From a virus, in IMG/VR virus record IMGVR_UViG_3300027759_000070, positions 1 through 64,000 of that record: 64,000 nucleotides of DNA, one strand, 5' to 3'. Under the pieces are notes generated by a model. That model was not told the DNA's origin, searched no databases, and was given only the letters and a program-made list of their open reading frames with translations. The position numbers and the translations under genes were made by a program. The first letter of the stretch is position 1, and the number at the start of each line of letters is the position of its first letter. Shown here in pieces: positions 7,353-14,919 of the stretch.

Positions 7353-7666
7353 GATAGTAGTTCGGAAAATATATATTTGGTTTTTTCGTCCCATGTTCCT
7401 TCATCAATTTCTTTCTTGAAGAAGGAAATCAATAGTTGAGCTTTTGCAGAATTTGGTAATTCTCCATCCCCTTTAGGAAATGCCAGTCTGTCTCCAAATT
7501 GAGCCATATCGCTATCACTTGCATGGGTTGGTCCGTGACCCGGTCCCATCATGGATGCAGTAGTTTGATATGAATTCTTGGAATCCATTTCTGGACTATT
7601 CGTAAATTCACGAAGCACTACTTTCTTTTTATATAAATCTCCCATTTGGTAGAAACTAATATCCAT
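7292..7666 (-). CDS. Unknown protein with acidic C-terminal tail
   Basis: The protein has 124 residues. The N-terminus MDISFYQMGDLYKKKVVLREF has LRE at 18-20, a possible prohead-protease site. The central part is Met/Gly/His-rich (MMGPGHGPTHASDSDMAQFGD), a helical part follows, then an acidic tail of alternating Glu, Asp and Ser. The family is unknown. Its promoter is the minus half of the palindrome at 7671-7686. Confidence 0.55.
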   Translation of the reverse strand: MDISFYQMGDLYKKKVVLREFTNSPEMDSKNSYQTTASMMGPGHGPTHASDSDMAQFGDRLAFPKGDGELPNSAKAQLLISFFKKEIDEGTWDEKTKYIFSELLSHLLGEDDSEDDSDSESEDK

Positions 7667-7670
7667 GTGT

Positions 7671-7686
7671 TTATTTAGCTAAATAA
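7671..7686. promoter_or_regulatory. 16-bp palindrome forming two divergent late promoters
   Basis: TTATTTAGCTAAATAA is a perfect palindrome. It places TAAATA 5 nt before the ATG at 7691 (+) and, on the other strand, 5 nt before the ATG at 7666 (-). The two boxes share the central AGCT, so two polymerases could not occupy it together. Confidence 0.75.
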
Positions 7687-7690
7687 CTTC

Positions 7691-7906
7691 ATGAAGTTTG
7701 ATGATTTGGTTAATATGTTTTTGGAAGAGTTCAATACTCCGTTTTCTCCAAAAGCAACAAGCGGCAACACATGGTTCAGAGGTAAACCCGCAGGATTCAT
7801 GGGAGACGATGGAAGAGCAGGAGTAAATGGACTCCTCCCTCAAGAAATGTTTCCACAGAAGAGAAATAAAAAACCAAAGAATAAATATAAAAATGATAAA
7901 GTTTAA
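7691..7906 (+). CDS. Small basic protein with capsid-targeting-like leader
   Basis: The protein has 71 residues and begins MKFDDLVNMFLEEFN with LEE at 11-13 as a possible processing site. The body is Gly- and Pro-rich and ends in a Lys/Asn-rich basic tail, as expected for a DNA-associated internal head protein. The family is unknown. The 3' end overlaps the next gene by 14 nt. Confidence 0.6.
   Translation: MKFDDLVNMFLEEFNTPFSPKATSGNTWFRGKPAGFMGDDGRAGVNGLLPQEMFPQKRNKKPKNKYKNDKV
7882..7887 (+). promoter_or_regulatory. Late promoter box TAAATA
   Basis: The box lies inside the end of the preceding gene and ends 5 nt before the ATG at 7893, fixing that start. Confidence 0.65.
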
Positions 7907-8819
7907 AGAGTATTTTTTTTTAAAAGAAGATCCTGATTATGTTGATATCAACAACGAAGATCTTAGAGTCTCCGTTGAGTATGATTTTGATGATAATAGT
8001 ATTTTTGGTTTTGGATTTTTAAATACGGATGTAGTATTTAAAGATGTAAAGCCTTTCGAGGAAATGAAAGATCTTCATAGTGAATTGGCAATGGGTCGAG
8101 GTTTATCACATGGATTAATAAAGAAACAATTCTTTTTAAATTTGAAACAAGGTATTGTAAATACCCATGATTCCGAGAATAGATTAATCAAATACGATTT
8201 ATCCGATCCATTACAACATAAAAAGTTTATGGATACTCCATTGATGAGACAAGTAAATGCTCGTATTATGTTTTCTCCATCAGGAAGAATTTGGACAAAG
8301 GCAATAAACGAAGTGGATAATAAACCAATAGTTCTTATTTCATTCTGGGCATTTAAAAATAAAGAAAAGAATAAAGATAATGATCCTACATCTTTTGGTA
8401 GTGGTGGAATGTTTTGTCCAAATGGGTACGAGATAACTGCTACACATATTAAACGTGTATTGAATAAAGCAGGTGTACCAAGAGATCAATGGAATGATGC
8501 GTATTTGGAATTTTTAGAAGATCAATATGAAGGATCTCGTGCTAAAAGAATAACTCTTAGGGAATTCATAGGTCAAAAGCCACCAGAACAACCTGTACAA
8601 AAAACCAAAGAAGAAGAAGAAAAAGAACAAGAGATCGTTAAACAAGCCAAGGAAAAAATAAAGATTGGCGCACACGGAAACAGATTAAATCCTAACTTTG
8701 GTTCTCCTATGCAGGCTAAGAAAGCAGAGCAAGCAGGGGTTAATTCATACGCAGAATACAATGCAAAACGAAACCCCTACGGTGAATCAGTTGATTCGCA
8801 TAAAAAACGAAAATTATAA
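7893..8819 (+). CDS. Unknown protein with capsid-targeting-like leader
   Basis: The protein has 308 residues. The ATG at 7893 is supported by a TAAATA box 5 nt upstream and by the leader MIKFKEYFFLKEDPDY, with LKE at 10-12 as the probable cleavage site. Residues 20-200 are a folded alpha/beta region, residues 225-260 are a Glu/Lys-rich coil, and the C-terminus has HGNRLNPNFGSP and a basic end. I recognise no family. By its leader it may be one of the larger internal or injected proteins. Confidence 0.65.
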   Translation: MIKFKEYFFLKEDPDYVDINNEDLRVSVEYDFDDNSIFGFGFLNTDVVFKDVKPFEEMKDLHSELAMGRGLSHGLIKKQFFLNLKQGIVNTHDSENRLIKYDLSDPLQHKKFMDTPLMRQVNARIMFSPSGRIWTKAINEVDNKPIVLISFWAFKNKEKNKDNDPTSFGSGGMFCPNGYEITATHIKRVLNKAGVPRDQWNDAYLEFLEDQYEGSRAKRITLREFIGQKPPEQPVQKTKEEEEKEQEIVKQAKEKIKIGAHGNRLNPNFGSPMQAKKAEQAGVNSYAEYNAKRNPYGESVDSHKKRKL

Positions 8820-8988
8820 AGAACTATCAGAAAAGTTTTTTTCTATTGAACATGAAGAATGGGGGTTAGAATTTATTTCTTGTTATCCTATAGGAGGAAA
8901 AATAATAGATGCTACATTTAAAATTGTAGATATTAAAAAATACATGCTATTTTTAATAAAGCATCCCGTTAAAATATACACAGTTTAA
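8761..8988 (+). CDS. Unknown small protein
   Basis: The protein has 75 residues if it starts at the ATG at 8761, which overlaps the previous gene by 59 nt; a later start such as the TTG near 8791 is possible. The C-terminal part is hydrophobic (YMLFLIKHPVKIYTV). The family is unknown and no own promoter is seen. Confidence 0.4.
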   Translation: MQNETPTVNQLIRIKNENYKELSEKFFSIEHEEWGLEFISCYPIGGKIIDATFKIVDIKKYMLFLIKHPVKIYTV

Positions 8989-8990
8989 GT

Positions 8991-8996
8991 TAAATA
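8991..8996 (+). promoter_or_regulatory. Late promoter box TAAATA
   Basis: The box ends 5 nt before the ATG at 9002 and selects it over the ATG at 8996. Confidence 0.65.
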
Positions 8997-9001
8997 TGAT
9001 C

Positions 9002-10366
9002 ATGAGTGACTGCGGAAATCATCCCAATTTGTTTCAAACCCGTAGAGATTTTTTAACAGATTTTGGTTGGGGTGTTGGTGGATTATCTCTTGCATCTATA
9101 CTTGGTGTTTGTCCAACTACAGCAGAAGCAATATCACCATTAGCTGCAAAAAATCCACACTTTCCAGTTAAAGCAAAAGCAGTTATTCAACTATTTGCAT
9201 CAGGAGCACCATCTCATGTTGATACATTTGATTATAAACCAGAATTACAAAAGAGAGATGGTCAAAAGGGTGATTATGGAAATCTATTAGCATCCCCTTT
9301 CGAGTTTCCTAGATTCGGAAAATCTGGATTGAATATATCTGAAGTGTGGTCTAAGTTAGGACAACATGCGGATGATATGGTAATTATCAATTCTATGCAG
9401 ACAGATATTCCTGATCACGGAATTGCACAAAAAATGATGAATACGGGATCAGCACAACTACCAAAACCTAGCTTGGGTAGTTGGTTGACATATGGTTTGG
9501 GTACAGTAAACCAAAACATGCCAGCATTTATTTCATTGAATGGTTCTCCAGAATGGAGACAGTGTGCATTTTTACCCGGTATGTTTCAGGGCTGTAATGT
9601 TCAGTATAAATCTAACATGAAAGCCGAAGAAATATTATCAAATCTTAGAAGTGAGTTTTCTACATTAGATCGTCAAAGAAGACAGATTGAATTGGCTAAG
9701 GCAATGAATTACGAACATCTATCTAAATTACAAAAGGATGCTCAATTAGAAGCAAGAATCGAAGCATTTGAAACAGCATTTAAGATGCAAACAGAAGCTA
9801 CCGATGCGTTTGATATCTCTAAAGAGAATGAAAAAACTCAAGAACTTTACGGGAAGAATGAGGAAGGAAATAAAATGTTAGTAGCAAGAAGATTGGTTGA
9901 AAGGGGTGTTCGATTTGTGCAGGTTCATGTTGGAGGATACGATCATCACATGGATATTAAAACCAATATGGCACGAACTGCTGCTAGATATGATACGGCT
10001 TTTTCTGGTCTTTTGACCGATTTAAAACAAAGAGGATTGTTGGATTCCACATTGGTTATATGGGGTGGGGAGTTTGGCCGTACAGTGACAGCAGGAGGAG
10101 GTGCTGGAGCACCTGGTAGGGATCATAACGGAAAAGCGTTTTCGGTTTGGATGGCAGGTGGAAATGTAAAAGGTGGTCAGCGTTACGGGGAAACCGACGA
10201 GACGGGATCAAAAGCCGTCAAAGATATTACGCACATACATGATCTTCATGCAACTATATTGCGTCTTATGGGTTTTGATCATACCAAGTTGACGTATAAT
10301 TACAACGGACGAGAGTTTCGTTTGACCGATAATTTTGGGAATGTAATCAAGGAAATCATCTCCTAA
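9002..10366 (+). CDS. DUF1501 family protein with Tat signal
   Basis: The protein has 454 residues. A twin-arginine signal (RRDFL at 14-18, hydrophobic stretch, ATEA-like end near 43) indicates folded export. The body carries the DUF1501 hallmarks: LFASGAPSHVDTFDYKP, the HVGGYDHH strand, GGEFGRTV, then GRDH followed by WMAGGNVKGG..YGETDETG, and HDLHATILRLMGFDH near the end. DUF1501 proteins belong to the alkaline-phosphatase/sulfatase-like superfamily and are strongly expanded in Planctomycetota and Verrucomicrobiota; their reaction is not firmly known. The gene is full length. It has a late promoter, so export late in infection is implied. It probably came from the host lineage by transfer. 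Confidence 0.88.
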   Translation: MSDCGNHPNLFQTRRDFLTDFGWGVGGLSLASILGVCPTTAEAISPLAAKNPHFPVKAKAVIQLFASGAPSHVDTFDYKPELQKRDGQKGDYGNLLASPFEFPRFGKSGLNISEVWSKLGQHADDMVIINSMQTDIPDHGIAQKMMNTGSAQLPKPSLGSWLTYGLGTVNQNMPAFISLNGSPEWRQCAFLPGMFQGCNVQYKSNMKAEEILSNLRSEFSTLDRQRRQIELAKAMNYEHLSKLQKDAQLEARIEAFETAFKMQTEATDAFDISKENEKTQELYGKNEEGNKMLVARRLVERGVRFVQVHVGGYDHHMDIKTNMARTAARYDTAFSGLLTDLKQRGLLDSTLVIWGGEFGRTVTAGGGAGAPGRDHNGKAFSVWMAGGNVKGGQRYGETDETGSKAVKDITHIHDLHATILRLMGFDHTKLTYNYNGREFRLTDNFGNVIKEIIS

Positions 10367-10371
10367 AAAAC

Positions 10372-10400
10372 TTGCTTTTCTGATCCAACTGTGATACTAT
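10372..10400 (+). promoter_or_regulatory. Host-type promoter (TTGCTT / TGTGA-TACTAT)
   Basis: TTGCTT 10372-10377, 17-nt spacer ending TGTGA, TACTAT 10395-10400. The -10 ends 6 nt before the ATG at 10407, so transcription should begin at or next to the A of ATG. Confidence 0.7.
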
Positions 10401-10406
10401 TAAAAG

Positions 10407-10772
10407 ATGTCCCATAAGATATTGTGCATAATTACTGGAAAGGTTACTACGGTTAGTAATGAATATTACGACAAGAAAATTTCAGATTTTGGTTCTGAAG
10501 AAAAATTTAATTCATTGTATGTTTCCCGTCAGGCAAAAAGCCTTTTGAAAAGAGGTTATAAAATAAAAGAAATTCGTAATCTACTTAAAGTTGATATAGA
10601 AGGATTATTAGAAATAGCCGAATCAAAGATTAAAGAAATACTAAAGGCTAATGATGATGATAATCAAAATTACGAGAATTTTTCTATTAAAAAATCCGAT
10701 CCAGAAGTAGTGGAGTATATAGAACGTCTCCAAGGATATTTATCAACAAAAACCGATTTAGAAGTGGTGTAA
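10407..10772 (+). CDS. Unknown phage protein upstream of nrdB
   Basis: The protein has 121 residues and starts MSHKILCIITGKVTTVS. Residues 45-85 (RQAKSLLKRGYKIKEIRNLL) look like a helix-turn-helix-type helical pair, and an acidic stretch follows. No family is recognised. It is first in the early nucleotide-metabolism operon and its mRNA is predicted leaderless. Confidence 0.65.
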   Translation: MSHKILCIITGKVTTVSNEYYDKKISDFGSEEKFNSLYVSRQAKSLLKRGYKIKEIRNLLKVDIEGLLEIAESKIKEILKANDDDNQNYENFSIKKSDPEVVEYIERLQGYLSTKTDLEVV

Positions 10773-10806
10773 ATGAACACAAAGTACACTCTAAATAAGG
10801 AAGCAT

Positions 10807-11778
10807 ATGATATTCGATGAACAGATTTCGCGTAAACCCAATCACTATCCTTGGACTGATAAATTCATCAAGGCTATGCATGACGGATTTTGGACAGATA
10901 AAGAATTTACATTTAGTTCTGATGTACAACAGTTCAAAGTTACACTAAGTGAGAAAGAAAAAGAAATCATTATTCGTACTTTATCGGCTATTGGTCAGAT
11001 AGAAGTAGCAGTTAAAACTTTTTGGGCTAGGTTAGGCGACAATCTCCCTCATCCTTCTTTACAGGATTTAGGTTATGTAATGGCTAGCGTTGAGGTTATT
11101 CATAATAATGCATACGAAAGACTTCTTTCTGTGTTGGGATTAGATGATATTTTTGAACAAAATCTCAAATTAGAATGGATTCAAGGAAGAGTAAAGTATT
11201 TGCGTAAGTATACACATAAATTTTATAAAGATAGCAAGAAGCAATATTTGTATGCAATTATACTATTCACTCTATTTGTTGAAAATGTTTCATTATTTTC
11301 TCAGTTTTATGTAATCAATTGGTTTGCTCGCTTTAAGAATGTTCTTAAAGATACAGATCAACAGGTAAAGTATACTAGAAATGAAGAAAATCTCCATGCA
11401 TTAGTAGGGATTAAGATCATTAATACCATGAGAGAAGAATATCCTGAGTTATTTGATCAGGAATTGGAAGAAAGAATTATCAAAGAAGCAGGAGAAGCAT
11501 TTGCTTCCGAATCACAAATTGTGGATTGGATGGTTAATGGAATCAACGAAGAAGGATTAAGTGCTCCTATCTTAAAAGAATTCATTAAAAATCGTATTAA
11601 TCAATCATTAGAACAGATTGGATTTCTGCAAGCATTTGAAGTAAATAAAGAACTACTATCTTCCACGATGTGGTTCGAAGAGGAATTGCTTGGTAATAAT
11701 ATGGCAGACTTTTTCCATACTAGACCCACAGAATATTCCAAGAAGAATCAGTCATTTACAGAAGACGATCTATTTTAA
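10807..11778 (+). CDS. nrdB: Class I ribonucleotide reductase small subunit
   Basis: The protein has 323 residues and makes the radical cofactor for reduction of ribonucleotides. Di-iron ligands fit E66 (QIEVAVKTFW), E96 and H99 (SVEVIH), E159 (FVEN), E194 and H197 (NEENLH). The radical Tyr fits Y103, four residues after H99 as in class Ia enzymes. Just before the ATG lie TAAATA (10792-10797, 9 nt away) and AGGAAG, an SD-like site, so this start is unlike the leaderless pattern. nrdB precedes nrdA here, the reverse of the usual order. NrdA follows after 2 nt. Confidence 0.95.
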   Translation: MIFDEQISRKPNHYPWTDKFIKAMHDGFWTDKEFTFSSDVQQFKVTLSEKEKEIIIRTLSAIGQIEVAVKTFWARLGDNLPHPSLQDLGYVMASVEVIHNNAYERLLSVLGLDDIFEQNLKLEWIQGRVKYLRKYTHKFYKDSKKQYLYAIILFTLFVENVSLFSQFYVINWFARFKNVLKDTDQQVKYTRNEENLHALVGIKIINTMREEYPELFDQELEERIIKEAGEAFASESQIVDWMVNGINEEGLSAPILKEFIKNRINQSLEQIGFLQAFEVNKELLSSTMWFEEELLGNNMADFFHTRPTEYSKKNQSFTEDDLF

Positions 11779-11780
11779 TT

Positions 11781-13433
11781 ATGAAAAAAGACAGCTATTA
11801 TTGGTTGAACAAGGAATCTATTAAATTTCTTGAGAGAGGGTATTTATTGGAGGGAGAAGATGCTAAAGAAAGATATGCTAAAATTGCTTTTTCTGCACAA
11901 TTTCATTTGGCTATAGAAGGTTTTGCAGATAAATTCAATAATTATTTAAGTAGAGGTTTTTATTCATTAAGTTCTCCTATCATTTCTAATTTTGGTAGAG
12001 AACGCGGATTACCAATTAGTTGTTTCGGTAGCTATGTCACAGACACAATGGATGGCATCTTAGACAAAGTTTCAGAAGTTGGGATCATGACCAAGATGGG
12101 TGGAGGAACATCGGCCTATTTTGGGGCTTTGCGGGGCCGTGGCGCGGCTATTTCTGCTGGTGGTGAGTCCACGGGTTCCGTCCATTTCATGGAATTGTTT
12201 GATAAATTGATGAATGTTGTTTCTCAGGGTAATGTTCGAAGGGGTTCTTTTGCTGCATATCTCCCTATTGATCATCCAGACATTGGAGAATTTCTCAAAA
12301 TACGCTCTGAAGGGAACAACATTCAGGATCTTTCCTTTGGGGTTTGTATCGATGATGCATGGATGAAGTCGATGGTTGATGGTGATAAAGAAAAAAGGAA
12401 ACTTTGGGGGGATATAATTAAGAAAAAGTTTGAAAGTGGTTATCCATATATTTTCTATACAGATACTGTAAACAATAATGCACCACAAGTGTATAAAGAT
12501 AAAGGTATGAAGATACATCACACCAATCTTTGTACTGAAATTATGCTTCCTAACAGTGGGGATGAATCATTTGTATGTAATCTTGCATCCATGAATGCAG
12601 AAACATATGAAGAATGGAAGGATACTGATGCAGTTAAAACCATGATTTACTTTTTGGATGCGGTTATGACCGAATTCATTAATAAAACTAAAGGTATGCG
12701 CTTTATGGAAGCTCCCAGAAAGTTTGCCATGAACCATCGTGCATTGGGTTTAGGACTTTTAGGATGGCATTCCTTGTTGCAATCTAAAAATTTATCCTTT
12801 GAATCAATGGAATCAAAGTTTTTGAATGTTGAATTGTGGAAGCATATGAAACAACAATCAGAAGAGGCCAGTAAAGAGCTTGCAGTAAAGTATGGAGAAC
12901 CCGAACTATTAAAGGGTTATGGTCGTAGGAATACTACATTACTTGCAATTGCTCCTACAACTTCTAGTTCTTTCATTGTTGGTCAGGTATCCCCTAGTAT
13001 CGAACCACTTAGAGATAATTATTTCGTTAAAGATTTGGCTAAGATTCGTTCTTCTTATAAAAATCCTTATTTGAAAGAAGTATTGAAGAAGTACGATAAA
13101 GATGACGACGAAACATGGAAGAGTATCTTAACCAAAGCTGGTAGTGTTCAACATTTAGATTTCTTAACAGAACAAGAAAAGAGTGTATTTAAAACTTTTG
13201 GTGAGATTTCACAGAAGGAAGTTGTTATACAAGCTGCTCAAAGACAAAAGTATATCGACCAAGGTCAAAGTTTAAACATATTGATTCCTCCAAATACAAA
13301 GCCAAAGGAAGTAAGTGAACTTATGATCTTTGCATGGGAACAAGGAATCAAGAGTTTATATTACCAACGTAATGCAAATCCTGCACAGGAGTTAGCTCGT
13401 TCGATACTTACTTGTGCATCATGTGAAGCATAA
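11781..13433 (+). CDS. nrdA: Class I ribonucleotide reductase large subunit, short form
   Basis: The protein has 550 residues, versus about 750 for typical class Ia NrdA. The N-terminal ATP cone is missing and the protein begins near the first catalytic helix. Active-site elements are present: C81 (ISCFGS), the N249-L-C251-T-E253 radical site, C266 (FVCNLAS), PTTSSS and the C-terminal CASC pair (C545, C548) that takes electrons from a redoxin. Loss of the cone would free the enzyme from dATP shut-off, a known trait of phage enzymes (family knowledge). It is co-transcribed with nrdB. Confidence 0.95.
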   Translation: MKKDSYYWLNKESIKFLERGYLLEGEDAKERYAKIAFSAQFHLAIEGFADKFNNYLSRGFYSLSSPIISNFGRERGLPISCFGSYVTDTMDGILDKVSEVGIMTKMGGGTSAYFGALRGRGAAISAGGESTGSVHFMELFDKLMNVVSQGNVRRGSFAAYLPIDHPDIGEFLKIRSEGNNIQDLSFGVCIDDAWMKSMVDGDKEKRKLWGDIIKKKFESGYPYIFYTDTVNNNAPQVYKDKGMKIHHTNLCTEIMLPNSGDESFVCNLASMNAETYEEWKDTDAVKTMIYFLDAVMTEFINKTKGMRFMEAPRKFAMNHRALGLGLLGWHSLLQSKNLSFESMESKFLNVELWKHMKQQSEEASKELAVKYGEPELLKGYGRRNTTLLAIAPTTSSSFIVGQVSPSIEPLRDNYFVKDLAKIRSSYKNPYLKEVLKKYDKDDDETWKSILTKAGSVQHLDFLTEQEKSVFKTFGEISQKEVVIQAAQRQKYIDQGQSLNILIPPNTKPKEVSELMIFAWEQGIKSLYYQRNANPAQELARSILTCASCEA

Positions 13434-13435
13434 TA

Positions 13436-13663
13436 ATGAAAACCAATTATAAGGTTGAAATTCATGTAATAAACCCAAACACAGAGGATGTGTGTGTGGG
13501 TGAGATTGATAGTAAAATGATTACCGATAATCTAAATTTACACGGAATAAATATCTTACAAATTACATACAATAATTTGGTTAACCATTTGGAAACACAA
13601 AAAATGAATGATATGGTTCCTCTAATTAAGATACCCGGTCTATCAACTCCCCCAGAATTATGA
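13436..13663 (+). CDS. Unknown small protein downstream of nrdA
   Basis: The protein has 75 residues with an alpha/beta pattern (KVEIHVINPNTEDVCVGEIDS) and a short C-terminal Pro-rich end. The ATG directly follows the nrdA stop and the stop overlaps the next start (ATGA), showing translational coupling in the nrd operon. It is too large and has no CxxC for a glutaredoxin. The family is unknown. Confidence 0.6.
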   Translation: MKTNYKVEIHVINPNTEDVCVGEIDSKMITDNLNLHGINILQITYNNLVNHLETQKMNDMVPLIKIPGLSTPPEL

Positions 13664-13899
13664 TACATACTCATAAATTAAATCGACTTAGTCCAGATGA
13701 AATGACTGTTTTGCTGTATTGTGTAAACGATGGAGACAATGCACAAGATTTAGAAAATCTACCGATAGATAGACAACATTTATCTTGGATTAAACCTGAA
13801 TATGCATCCAAAATGCTTAATCAGTATACTCAAAAATTAAAAGATGAAAAAAAGATAAAGCAAGTGCGGGCTATAGCAGATAAAATTACAAATCCATGA
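13660..13899 (+). CDS. Unknown small helical protein
   Basis: The protein has 79 residues, helical and charged (LNRLSPDEMTVLLYCVNDGD, SKMLNQYTQKLKDEKKIKQVRAI). It overlaps both neighbours by 4 nt, as in a coupled operon. The first half recalls winged-helix or replication-accessory small proteins, but no firm family can be given. Confidence 0.6.
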   Translation: MIHTHKLNRLSPDEMTVLLYCVNDGDNAQDLENLPIDRQHLSWIKPEYASKMLNQYTQKLKDEKKIKQVRAIADKITNP

Positions 13900-14054
13900 A
13901 AGAGTTTTGGAAAATCTGGTGCCGTACGATGGGTAACAAAATATCCGAATATGATGAAATTTCGGATATAGCAGCAGTGATAAGAACATTTTGGTGGATT
14001 ATTCATATAATAACATGTTTTTTTATTATTGCTGGTGTGATTAGACACTGGTAA
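13896..14054 (+). CDS. Short membrane protein (52 aa)
   Basis: An ATG overlaps the previous stop (ATGA) and gives 52 residues: a cytoplasmic basic part (MKEFWKIWCRTMG), a short acidic part, and one membrane helix (FWWIIHIITCFFIIAGVI) ending RHW. Small proteins of this build (KxFW...IRTF...helix...R.W) are common in T4-like phages of marine bacteria. The terminator at 14077 follows it directly. Confidence 0.7.
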   Translation: MKEFWKIWCRTMGNKISEYDEISDIAAVIRTFWWIIHIITCFFIIAGVIRHW

Positions 14055-14076
14055 TTCGTAAAAAAATAATTTACAG

Positions 14077-14108
14077 AGGGATTTAGATTTAATTCTAAAT
14101 CCCTTTTA
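14077..14108 (+). terminator. Intrinsic terminator of the nrd operon
   Basis: AGGGATTTAGA (14077-14087), loop TTTAAT, TCTAAATCCCT (14094-14104), an 11-bp stem followed by TTTTAT. Confidence 0.85.
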
Positions 14109-14111
14109 TAT

Positions 14112-14117
14112 TAAATA
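14112..14117 (+). promoter_or_regulatory. Late promoter box TAAATA
   Basis: The box ends 6 nt before the ATG at 14124, directly after the terminator. Confidence 0.6.
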
Positions 14118-14123
14118 ATATAT

Positions 14124-14354
14124 ATGGATTTTAAGTTACTAGGAAAGATGTCCTTATATGTTTTTGTAAGCACAATTATATCGTTTGTATCTTTGCTAGA
14201 TACACTGGATGCACATTATTTTGATCAAGTATCCAATTTAGATTGGATTAAGATATTTTTTAAATCACTAGCACCTGGTTTAATTTCTCTAAAAGCATTT
14301 TTAGATACTTCTATGAATGACAATAAACCAAACATACAATTATCTGATAAGTAA
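14124..14354 (+). CDS. Small two-helix membrane protein, holin candidate
   Basis: The protein has 76 residues. One clear membrane helix (LYVFVSTIISFVSLL, 11-25) and a weaker second one (FFKSLAPGLISLKAFL, 45-60) are followed by a charged tail. Size and layout fit a small holin, but many other phage membrane proteins look the same. The PAS gene follows after 5 nt. Confidence 0.5.
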   Translation: MDFKLLGKMSLYVFVSTIISFVSLLDTLDAHYFDQVSNLDWIKIFFKSLAPGLISLKAFLDTSMNDNKPNIQLSDK

Positions 14355-14359
14355 TAAAT

Positions 14360-14911
14360 ATGAAAAATTTATTACAGGATGTGGATCACTTATATTATGC
14401 GCTGGCAATAATGGGTGTATTATATACTGTTTTTAAATTTATATCTAAAGGAGTTTCAAATTCCGATTGGTATAATCTTATTAGATTAATTAAAGAAACT
14501 CCAGAAAATATAGTACAGATAAAAAAAGGTCAAACTGAAATATTTAAAGAAATAAAGTTACAAGGAAAACTCGTAAATTCCATATTGGATACACTAGAAT
14601 TAGCTCAACTAGTTTGTGATGCTAGAGGAGAATGCATAAAAGTTAATAGTAAATGGATTTCTGTTACTGGTTTATCTCAAGATGAAGCACACGGAAATAA
14701 TTGGTTAATATCGATTCACCCCGAAGATAGACAAAGTGTACAAAAAAAATGGCATAACATGATCGCATATAATACACCATTTGAAGAAACATTTAGATAC
14801 CAACATCGTATAACGGAATCTATAACTAAAGTTAAATGTACAGCAATTGATGTTGAAGACGAAGATGGTAACAGGGTCTATATACTCGGACTTTCTCGTG
14901 TTTTAGAGTAA
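14360..14911 (+). CDS. Membrane-anchored PAS domain protein
   Basis: The protein has 183 residues. A membrane helix at 11-28 (YYALAIMGVLYTVFKFI) is followed by a short coil (45-75) and one PAS domain (about 78-183): LVCDARGECIKVNSKWISVTGLSQDEAHGNNWLISIHPEDR, then a F-x-EE-x-FRYQHR strand, then EDEDGNRVYILGLSR. PAS domains sense ligand, redox state or partner proteins. No kinase, cyclase or DNA-binding output domain is attached, so it may work through another protein, for example by binding a host sensor. It sits between the small membrane protein and ClpP. Confidence 0.85.
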   Translation: MKNLLQDVDHLYYALAIMGVLYTVFKFISKGVSNSDWYNLIRLIKETPENIVQIKKGQTEIFKEIKLQGKLVNSILDTLELAQLVCDARGECIKVNSKWISVTGLSQDEAHGNNWLISIHPEDRQSVQKKWHNMIAYNTPFEETFRYQHRITESITKVKCTAIDVEDEDGNRVYILGLSRVLE

Positions 14912-14914
14912 ATA
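14909..14914 (+). promoter_or_regulatory. Late promoter box TAAATA
   Basis: The box overlaps the stop codon of the PAS gene and ends 5 nt before the ATG at 14920. Confidence 0.65.
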
Positions 14915-14919
14915 ATAAT

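Noticed and set aside
9002-10366. DUF1501 protein as a virion or lysis protein
   Set aside because: The twin-arginine signal and full family pattern indicate an exported host-type enzyme; nothing suggests a structural role.
12072-12521. Long minus-strand open frame inside nrdA
   Set aside because: It is a shadow of a clearly coding gene, with a Cys/His/Trp-rich composition unlike real proteins here.
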